Shown: in pieces, positions 14,977 to 21,653 of the stretch
Numbering within the stretch: position 1 is the first letter of the stretch
How the letters are laid out: each line of letters begins with the position of its first letter
Assembly: GCA_007128345.1 (NCBI GenBank)
Contig: SKXS01000063.1
Location: forward strand, 1-22,993
Reading direction: 5' to 3'
Source of the DNA: Spirochaetia bacterium
GTDB taxonomy: Bacteria; Spirochaetota; Spirochaetia; PWKH01
Length of the DNA: 22,993 bases
Position numbers and translations under genes: made by a program
The notes under the pieces: generated by a model
What the model was told of the DNA's origin: nothing
Seen by the model: the letters and a program-made list of their open reading frames with translations, nothing else
Databases searched by the model: none

Positions 14977-16047
14977 ATGGAGCATTTTACCGTGACGGCT
15001 CCCACCTATGAGGAAGCAGTCAGGAAGGTCAGGGAGCAGTACGGAGAACAGGCCAGAATCTACGCTCATGAACGGCGGGATGTCAGGGGCTTGCTCGGCT
15101 TCAAAAAACGGGATGAGGTCCACGTCTCCGGGTATGTGCTTCCCGATGATGCGCAGGCTCAAAATAATTCCTCCTATTCCAGCATCATCAGGGAACTGCA
15201 GGAGATGCGCAGGCAGTTTCCTTCCCGTGACGTTGCAGGAGCCTTCCCCCACGTGGAAGCATTGGAAGCAATTCTTGAAGAGCTTGATTTCTCTTCAGCC
15301 TTCATCTCTTATATCAGGCAGGCAATTAAAAGCGAATTCTCTCCGGAGGATATGCAGGACCGGCAGAAGCTTGAGCTTTTTGTACTCAGGCTCATTGCAG
15401 AATCGGTGCGGTGCGATGAGCAGGTTGCCCTGCATCTGCCGAAGATCTTCGGGATCATCGGACCGACGGGGGTGGGAAAGACCACTACCCTGGCAAAGAT
15501 AGCAGCCCAGCAGGCCCATGGCCGCAGAAAGCGCAGGAGCATCCGCATCATATCCATAGACAGTCTACGCATCGGGGGCAGAGAGCAGATCAGGACTTTC
15601 GGAAACCTGATCGATGTTCCTGTCGATTCGGTTGAGACCCCCGAGGAGCTGGCGAAAAGCCTGGAGAAGCACGCGGATGCCGATCTAATACTCATCGATA
15701 CCATCGGGAAAAGTCCGAGGGATACAGCTCCCCTGCGGGAGATGCAGGAACTGCTCTCGGTATGTCCCTCCGCCTACTGGGCCCTGGCTGTTTCAGCTTC
15801 AACCAAGCACCGGGACTTGAAGGCCATTGTCAGGCACTTCTCCCCCTTCGGCTTCCGTTCGCTTATCTTTACCAAAATGGATGAGACCGACTGTGTGGGG
15901 AATCTTATCAGCGTGCTCCATGAAGAGCAGCTCAAGGTGCTCTTTCTCACAACGGGACAGCGGGTTCCTTCAGACCTGATCATCCCGAAAACCCAGTTGT
16001 TTCTCAGCAAGCTTTCAGGATTTACCGTGGATACCGAACATCTGTAA
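14977..16047 (+). CDS. flhF: FlhF, SRP-type GTPase for flagellar placement
   Basis: A 356-residue protein with the FlhF-specific N-terminal region (residues 1-55: TYEEAVRKVREQYGEQARIY, then GLLGFKKRDEVHV), a helical N domain and an SRP-type G domain. The P-loop is GPTGVGKTTTLAKIAAQ at 162-178. IISIDSLRIGGREQIRTFGNL corresponds to the TTDTYRIGAxEQLxxY segment. LILIDTIGKSPRD is the G3 motif, with Ile where Ala is usual. FTKMDET is G4. FtsY and Ffh are excluded by the N-terminus. FlhF sets flagellar number and position, for spirochaetes the periplasmic flagella. It lies 11 bases after hslU, away from flhA. Confidence 0.9.
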   Translation: MEHFTVTAPTYEEAVRKVREQYGEQARIYAHERRDVRGLLGFKKRDEVHVSGYVLPDDAQAQNNSSYSSIIRELQEMRRQFPSRDVAGAFPHVEALEAILEELDFSSAFISYIRQAIKSEFSPEDMQDRQKLELFVLRLIAESVRCDEQVALHLPKIFGIIGPTGVGKTTTLAKIAAQQAHGRRKRRSIRIISIDSLRIGGREQIRTFGNLIDVPVDSVETPEELAKSLEKHADADLILIDTIGKSPRDTAPLREMQELLSVCPSAYWALAVSASTKHRDLKAIVRHFSPFGFRSLIFTKMDETDCVGNLISVLHEEQLKVLFLTTGQRVPSDLIIPKTQLFLSKLSGFTVDTEHL

Positions 16048-16052
16048 GGAGC

Positions 16053-17696
16053 CTACCAGAGCGGAGACAGGTAGCCGGATACAAGCGCCCGGTCAACGAT
16101 CTGCTTGATCGCGGGAACTGCGATGTTGGCGCCGTAAATGGTGCCCGCCTTGGGATAGTCAGCTGCCAGATAGATGATGTAGGTGGTATCAGCTGCGGGT
16201 ATCAGCGCCAGGGTTGAGGCCAGGTATCGGTCCTGGGAATAGAGTCCCGTTGCAGGGTCAAGCAACTGGGCTGTTCCCGTTTTTGCGGCTATGGGGATGC
16301 CCACGGTGTGGAGCCTGTTTGCTGTCCCCCCCCGGCCAACTGCGGTCTCCATGGCGAAAATCAGCCGGTCAGCGGTATCAGAAGAAATCACCTGCCTGAG
16401 CTCGCTGCGCTCACGGCGGTAGGTCACCTCCCCCGAAGCTGAGGTGACCTCGAGTATGAGGTGAGGCTCCAGAAGCACACCCCCGTTCACCAGCGCTGTA
16501 GCTGCTGAGGCAATCTGCAGGGCGGTGGTGCCTAGTTCCTGGCCGAATGCGATGGTAGGCTTGCTCCTGAGCGACCAGGCCTCCGGCAGGGCGATGGAAC
16601 CCGGGCTCTCTCCAGGAAGACCGATTCCGGTGCGCCGACCGAACCCGAAGCTGGTGATTTTCTCGTAGAATTCCCGGCTGTCCATGTGCATGGCCACCTG
16701 GGCTATGGCAATATTGCATGAATACTTGATGATGTCGTCGTAGTTTACCGTTCCATGGGGGGTGACGCACCTGATTACTGCCGTCCTCCCTTCCCCCAGA
16801 GCAAGAGTGTATGTTCCGGTGCAGTGGAATGTCCGGGGATAGGATTCACTGCCCTCATCGAGGATGGAAGCGAGGGAGAAAACCTTAAACACTGAACCGG
16901 GCTCGTACATCGCAGTAACAGGATAGTTGGTGCGCTGCTGGGGAGTTGAGAGCTGGTAGGTGTTTGCGTTAAATGCAGGATAGGACGTCAGGGCCAGTAT
17001 GTCGCCGGTCTTCCCGTCCATAATAATCCCGGAAACGCTGTCGGGACGATGATGCGCGTAGACCTCAGCGGCGGCATCGTCAAGCATGGCCTGAAAGGGA
17101 ACGCTCAGGGTGAGGGTTATGTCGCTGCCGAAGGTAATCTGGCTAAACGGATCAGGCAGGGGGTAGAGATGCTCTTCCCAGGCCTGCTCGATGCCCAGGG
17201 CTCCCTGACGGTCCACGTTTATGAAGCCGATGGTCTGGGCCGCAAGGTCGTGGTACGGATAGACCCTGCCGTAGCTCTTTTCCAGCGAGAGGCCGGCAAT
17301 GCGATGACGGCTTAGATGCTCCTGAATCTCCATGGCTTCGCTGTGGGGGACGGCACGTCTGATGTAGATGAATCCCTGTCGGCTTTCCAGCAGGCTGCGC
17401 GCCTCGTCAGCACTGTAGGATGAGAACATGGCTGCGGTTTCCGCTGCCGCATCCATGTTCCTGATATCTGGTTTCCAAGCTGTCAGTGAGTAGACCGGCA
17501 CCTCCGCAGCAAGCAGGCGGTGTTCCCGGTCATATATTGAGCCGCGCACCACACGTTCCGATACGGCGAGGGAGTATCTGGGTGCTTCGGAAACTGAAAG
17601 AGCGGCATGCACATAGAGGCCCAGTATAGTGAGTGCTGCCGCAGCGGTCAGCAGAAGAAAGAGTCGGTAAAAGATATGCTTTTCACTGGTACGCAT
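16053..17696 (-). CDS. ftsI: FtsI-type class B penicillin-binding protein (septal transpeptidase)
   Basis: A 547-residue bitopic protein: one membrane segment (about 12-33), then the class B dimerisation motif RGSIYDR at 51-57 and a transpeptidase domain from about 220. The active-site motifs are complete: Ser268 and Lys271 in EPGSVFK, Ser326-Cys-Asn328 in YSCN, and KTGT at 472-475. The GIGLPGESPG segment also fits FtsI. It cross-links septal peptidoglycan with FtsW. It may instead be a second class B PBP, since no other copy is visible for comparison. The ATG lacks a clear ribosome site. It is divergent from the LysM/LytM gene and ends five bases from flhF on the other strand. No PASTA domains are present. 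Confidence 0.88.
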   Translation of the reverse strand: MRTSEKHIFYRLFLLLTAAAALTILGLYVHAALSVSEAPRYSLAVSERVVRGSIYDREHRLLAAEVPVYSLTAWKPDIRNMDAAAETAAMFSSYSADEARSLLESRQGFIYIRRAVPHSEAMEIQEHLSRHRIAGLSLEKSYGRVYPYHDLAAQTIGFINVDRQGALGIEQAWEEHLYPLPDPFSQITFGSDITLTLSVPFQAMLDDAAAEVYAHHRPDSVSGIIMDGKTGDILALTSYPAFNANTYQLSTPQQRTNYPVTAMYEPGSVFKVFSLASILDEGSESYPRTFHCTGTYTLALGEGRTAVIRCVTPHGTVNYDDIIKYSCNIAIAQVAMHMDSREFYEKITSFGFGRRTGIGLPGESPGSIALPEAWSLRSKPTIAFGQELGTTALQIASAATALVNGGVLLEPHLILEVTSASGEVTYRRERSELRQVISSDTADRLIFAMETAVGRGGTANRLHTVGIPIAAKTGTAQLLDPATGLYSQDRYLASTLALIPAADTTYIIYLAADYPKAGTIYGANIAVPAIKQIVDRALVSGYLSPLW

Positions 17697-17710
17697 GAGA
17701 AAAATATATT
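17682..17710 (+). promoter_or_regulatory. Candidate promoter of the LysM/LytM gene
   Basis: TTCACT at 17682-17687 and TATATT at 17705-17710 are separated by 17 bases. The -35 element lies inside the first codons of the opposing ftsI gene. Evidence is consensus resemblance and position. Confidence 0.4.
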
Positions 17711-17740
17711 AGTATGGAATCAGGTAAATGTCGATATCAA
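17711..17740 (-). promoter_or_regulatory. Candidate promoter of ftsI
   Basis: Read on the minus strand, TTGATA (17735-17740) and CATACT (17711-17716) are 18 bases apart. Initiation about 7 bases downstream would leave a leader of only about 7 bases before the ftsI ATG, consistent with the lack of a ribosome site there. It is adjacent to the oppositely directed promoter, so the two could compete. Confidence 0.3.
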
Positions 17741-17757
17741 AATAGAAACAGTGAGCC

Positions 17758-18831
17758 ATGAATAATAAGCGGATGAATGATTACGGAATGTATCCACAGG
17801 ATCCTCCAGGTGATGAAGAGAAGAGTACCCGGATCATCAGGGTGCTTCTCTCTACCATAATGGTGCTGCTCATTCTCGCCGCAGCAGTCGGCCTGATATG
17901 GATGCTTCGTTCCCCCGAAGAGACGCAGCCCCGTATACCTGAGGAAGCTGCGGCTGAAGCTGAGCCGACCGAAGCTGAACGGACTGTCATTGAAGCCCTC
18001 GGCATCGATCGTGAGCAAGAGCCTGAAGTACTCGAGCCTCCTGCCGAAGCAATTGCTGAGCAGCCTCCAGCTGCCCCTGCGCCGGAAGTTTCAGCTGATC
18101 CGCTGACGGTCAGTTGGAGCACCCATACCATGGCGCAGGGAGAGAGCCTGGAAAATGCAGCCCGTTCCTACGGCCTGGATCCCAGGACACTGGTTGCCGT
18201 CAACCGGATTACAAGCCACCGGGATATCAGGAGCGGAATGGAGCTGAACGTACCGGACCGGGACGGACAGCTCTACACCATCCGAAGCGGCGACAACCTT
18301 TCAGTGATCGCCCGTTCCTTCGGTATGGGGTATATCACCCTGGCGCAGGTGAACGGCATAGATATCAACACCATCATCTACCCTGGAAATGAGCTGTTCA
18401 TTCCCCGCATAACCATGACAGAGACCGAGTACCGGAGGATTATGGGCACGCTGGTGGTACGGCCCGCAGAGGGGGTTATCACCACGGGATTCGGCACCAG
18501 GCGGGATCCCATCACCGGATCGATGACTGATCATCCGGGCATCGAAATCTCCAATGAAATGGGCACCCCGGTGCGGTCAGCCATGGCCGGCAGGGTGGTC
18601 AGGGTTGACCATGACCTCACGGGATTCGGCAGGTATGTGGAAATCGCCCACAGCGACGGGTACTCATCCCTCTACGCACACCTTGACCGCATTGCGGTCC
18701 AGCAGGGAAGTGATGTGACCCAGGGTCAGGTGATCGGAGAGATGGGTACCAGCGGCAAGGCGCTGGAACCGATCCTCTTCTTTTCCCTGAGGATCAACGG
18801 GAGACCGGTGGACCCCCAGGATTACCTCTAG
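17758..18831 (+). CDS. Membrane-anchored LysM-LysM-LytM protein with degenerate M23 domain (NlpD-like design)
   Basis: A 357-residue protein: a short cytoplasmic N-terminus, one membrane helix (about 29-50), a Pro/Glu/Ala-rich linker (52-115), LysM 1 (about 122-166), LysM 2 (about 172-216) and an M23/LytM domain (236-357). The M23 fold is clear from GFGTRRDPITG, HPGIEI, YAHL and a GRPVDPQDYL ending. Of the metal ligands, His259 is kept, Asp is Glu263, and the HxH motif is Ile339-Leu-Phe341. His308 of YAHL remains. Peptidase activity is therefore unlikely. LysM plus inactive LytM is the plan of NlpD, which activates septal amidases in the periplasm. NlpD is a lipoprotein; this one has a membrane helix and no lipobox. 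Next to it, divergently, is ftsI. Confidence 0.85.
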   Translation: MNNKRMNDYGMYPQDPPGDEEKSTRIIRVLLSTIMVLLILAAAVGLIWMLRSPEETQPRIPEEAAAEAEPTEAERTVIEALGIDREQEPEVLEPPAEAIAEQPPAAPAPEVSADPLTVSWSTHTMAQGESLENAARSYGLDPRTLVAVNRITSHRDIRSGMELNVPDRDGQLYTIRSGDNLSVIARSFGMGYITLAQVNGIDINTIIYPGNELFIPRITMTETEYRRIMGTLVVRPAEGVITTGFGTRRDPITGSMTDHPGIEISNEMGTPVRSAMAGRVVRVDHDLTGFGRYVEIAHSDGYSSLYAHLDRIAVQQGSDVTQGQVIGEMGTSGKALEPILFFSLRINGRPVDPQDYL

Positions 18832-18832
18832 G

Positions 18833-21556
18833 CTACCTTCCGCAGCAGTGCTTGTATTTCTTTCCGCTCCCGCACGGGCAGGGATCGTTACGTCCCACCT
18901 TCGGGGAACTTCTGCGAATCTGCACGGCCTGGTTCTCGCCGCCTGCGGCTTTGGGCAGCATCTGCTGCACGCCGAACTGCCCCACTTCACGATGGTCAGC
19001 CCTGAGGGAATCTTCTTCCCTCTGTACGGGATGCTCCTGACGTCCGGTAATCCTGACGCGTACAGCGGCACGGGCAATGGAGTAGCGGATTTCCTCAAGC
19101 ATAGTCTCAAAGATATCAAATCCTTCAAGCTTGTATTCGAGCAGGGGGTTCTTCTGGCTGTAGGTGCGCAGATACACCGCTTCGCGAAGGGCTTCCATCT
19201 GCTCCAGGTGATCCTGCCAGCGTCCGTCGATCTGCCTCAGGTAGTGGTAGCGTATGAAGGTGTTGAAGGCTTCCTTCCCGGCATATGCTATCTTCTCCTG
19301 GATATGCGATTCCAAGTATGCGGTGACTTTCTCTGAGAGGTTTTTCACATCTGCAGGTTTGATTTCAGCAAGCACGGGGGAACAGTCGAAGTGCAGCTCC
19401 TCTTTGAGCCGTTCACCCATGGTGTCCAGAAGATCAGAGTGGGTCAGGTTTGCCTTCCGTGCCTCCTCTGCGAATTCCTCGATCATTTCACGAAGGGAGC
19501 TCAATATCCTACTGGTGAGATTCGTATCCCTGAGGATTTCATCCCTTTGGCGGTAGATGAAGGTCCGCTGCTCATTGAGTACGTCATCGAATTCCAGCAG
19601 GTGCTTCCTGATCTCGAAATTCCGCTCCTCCACCCGGGTCTGGGCTTTTTCAATAGTCCTGGTGATGAGGGAGTGCTGGATCGGCTCTCCGGATGCCATG
19701 CCCAGCTTTCCCATGAACCCCTTGAGGTTCTCCTTGGCAAACAGCCTCATGAGGGTGTCATCCAGGGAGAGGAAGAACCGGGAGAATCCGGGGTCTCCCT
19801 GGCGGCCCGAGCGTCCTCTGAGCTGGTTGTCGATCCTTCGCGACTCGTGCCGTTCCGTCCCCAGGATGTAGAGCCCTCCCGCCTGCTTGACATCTTCGTA
19901 GTCCTGTTTCCAGCGTATCCGCTCTGCCTCAACAGCCTTGCGGTAAACCTCGGGGTCTGCGTCGGTGCCGCATTTCCGCATGGCCCGGTACTCCGGGTTG
20001 CCCCCGAGCTTGATGTCGGTGCCGCGTCCGGCCATATTGGTTGCAATGGTCACTGAACCTTTAGCCCCCGCTTCGGCAATGATGAGCGCTTCCCGGGCGT
20101 GATTCTTGGCGTTGAGCACCTCATGGCGTATGCCCCTGCTTTGGAGCATCCGGGCGAGCTGTTCGGACTTATCGATGCTCACCGAACCCACGAGGACCGG
20201 CTGGCCCCGCTCAGTCACCTCAGCAATCTCATTGCAGATAGCCTGGTACTTCATCTCCTCGTTGTAGTAGATGAGGTCCTGATCATCCCTCCTGATGACA
20301 GGACGGTTGGTGGGGATCACCACCACCTCCAGGTTGTAGATATTACTGAATTCTGATGCCTCTGTATCGGCGGTACCGGTCATGCCGGAGAGCTTGTCGT
20401 ACATGCGGAAGAAGTTCTGGAAGGTTATGGTTGCCAGCGTACGGTTTCGCTTGGCTATGGTAATACGTTCCTTTGCCTCAATGGCCTGGTGGAGCCCGTC
20501 TGAGTATCTCCTCCCGTGGAGGATGCGCCCGGTGAACTCGTCGACGATGCCGACCTGTCCGTCGGATACCACATAGTCGGTATCCCGTGAAAAAAGCTTG
20601 TGGGCCTTGAGGGACTGAGTGAAGTAGTGCACATAGTCGAAATTCTCCTCATCAAAGAGGGACCCTGTGATGATGCGCTCTTGCAGCAGCATGTTCTCGA
20701 TGAAGTTCATGCCCTTGTTGGTGAAGGATATCTTCTTCGACTTTTCGTCTACTGTGTAGTCGCCGTCGGGCTCATCGGGGTATTTGCCCGTCTCGGGGTC
20801 CCTGGAGGATTCCTTGAGCTGCCCCACCAGCCGGTTGACCAGAAAGAATTTCCTGGTGTCGTCTTCGGCAGAACCTGAGATGATCAGGGGGGTACGCGCC
20901 TCGTCGATAAGGATGGAGTCTATCTCGTCAACAATGGCGTAGCTGTGCTTCGGCTGTATTTTCTGGCTGATATCCCACTTCATATTGTCCCTGAGATAGT
21001 CGAAGCCGAACTCATTGTTGGTCCCGTAGGTGATGTCGCAGCTGTAGGCATGCCTGCGGGCTTCGTTGTCCAGTGAGGAGAGGATGACCCCCACCTCTAA
21101 TCCCAGATATGCGTAGATCGGCCCCATCCATTGGGCGTCCCGTTCGGCGAGGTAGTCGTTTACTGTGACTATGTGCACCCCTTTTCCGGGAAGCGCATTG
21201 AGGTATGCCGCAGGAACGCAGGAGATGGTCTTTCCTTCGCCGGTCTTCATCTCCATGATCTTTCCCTGGTGGAGCACCAAGGCACCGAGGAGCTGCACGT
21301 CATAGAGACGTTCCCCAAGTACACGCCGGGCTGCCTCACGGGACAGGGCGAACGCTTTCGGCAGCAGCGAGTCCAGGCTGCTGCCGTCGGCAGCCTGCTG
21401 CCTGAGGGCATGCGACTCCCGCAGTACTTCGTCTTTATTGAGTCCGACGGCCCAGTGCTCCAGTTCATTGACCTGGTGGAGCAGCGGGAGTAGTTTCTTG
21501 AGATCGTGCTCCTGCTTGGTGCCGAACAGCGCTTTCAGCAGTTTATGCTTAGCCAT
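18833..21556 (-). CDS. secA: SecA, preprotein translocase motor ATPase
   Basis: A 907-residue protein of full SecA length. Walker A is MKTGEGKT with GEGKT at 106-110. The DEAD-like Walker B lies in VDEIDSILIDEARTPLIISG near 210-229. Also present are the preprotein cross-linking domain (about 230-370), TNMAGRGTDIKLGGNPE of the second motor domain, RHESRRIDNQLRGRSGRQGDPG, and the zinc-binding tail CPCGSGKKYKHCC (Cys893, 895, 904, 905), which binds SecB and ribosomes. It drives secretion through SecYEG. A GAGAGG ribosome site precedes the ATG. Its stop is one base from the stop of the convergent LysM/LytM gene. Confidence 0.98.
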   Translation of the reverse strand: MAKHKLLKALFGTKQEHDLKKLLPLLHQVNELEHWAVGLNKDEVLRESHALRQQAADGSSLDSLLPKAFALSREAARRVLGERLYDVQLLGALVLHQGKIMEMKTGEGKTISCVPAAYLNALPGKGVHIVTVNDYLAERDAQWMGPIYAYLGLEVGVILSSLDNEARRHAYSCDITYGTNNEFGFDYLRDNMKWDISQKIQPKHSYAIVDEIDSILIDEARTPLIISGSAEDDTRKFFLVNRLVGQLKESSRDPETGKYPDEPDGDYTVDEKSKKISFTNKGMNFIENMLLQERIITGSLFDEENFDYVHYFTQSLKAHKLFSRDTDYVVSDGQVGIVDEFTGRILHGRRYSDGLHQAIEAKERITIAKRNRTLATITFQNFFRMYDKLSGMTGTADTEASEFSNIYNLEVVVIPTNRPVIRRDDQDLIYYNEEMKYQAICNEIAEVTERGQPVLVGSVSIDKSEQLARMLQSRGIRHEVLNAKNHAREALIIAEAGAKGSVTIATNMAGRGTDIKLGGNPEYRAMRKCGTDADPEVYRKAVEAERIRWKQDYEDVKQAGGLYILGTERHESRRIDNQLRGRSGRQGDPGFSRFFLSLDDTLMRLFAKENLKGFMGKLGMASGEPIQHSLITRTIEKAQTRVEERNFEIRKHLLEFDDVLNEQRTFIYRQRDEILRDTNLTSRILSSLREMIEEFAEEARKANLTHSDLLDTMGERLKEELHFDCSPVLAEIKPADVKNLSEKVTAYLESHIQEKIAYAGKEAFNTFIRYHYLRQIDGRWQDHLEQMEALREAVYLRTYSQKNPLLEYKLEGFDIFETMLEEIRYSIARAAVRVRITGRQEHPVQREEDSLRADHREVGQFGVQQMLPKAAGGENQAVQIRRSSPKVGRNDPCPCGSGKKYKHCCGR

Positions 21557-21582
21557 ACGCCTCTCTTTCCTCTGCAGAGTCC

Positions 21583-21611
21583 TTTACAACTACTATAATC
21601 ATTCTTATACT
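21583..21611 (+). promoter_or_regulatory. Promoter candidate of the Nnr gene
   Basis: TTTACA at 21583-21588 and TATACT at 21606-21611 have the ideal 17-base spacer; initiation near 21618 would give a leader of about 36 bases containing AAAGGGGAGCAGGGAG. It interlocks with the secA promoter on the other strand. Confidence 0.6.
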
Positions 21612-21620
21612 AAAGTACAA
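21592..21620 (-). promoter_or_regulatory. Promoter candidate of secA
   Basis: On the minus strand TTGTAC (21615-21620) and TATAGT (21592-21597) are 17 bases apart. The element lies inside the footprint of the Nnr promoter, so RNA polymerase could not occupy both at once. Confidence 0.55.
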
Positions 21621-21653
21621 CAGCATCATGAAACAAAGGGGAGCAGGGAGCGT

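Noticed and set aside
19391..20056. 221-codon + strand frame opposite secA
   Set aside because: Shadow of SecA coding sequence; composition is typical of antisense translation and no motif is seen.
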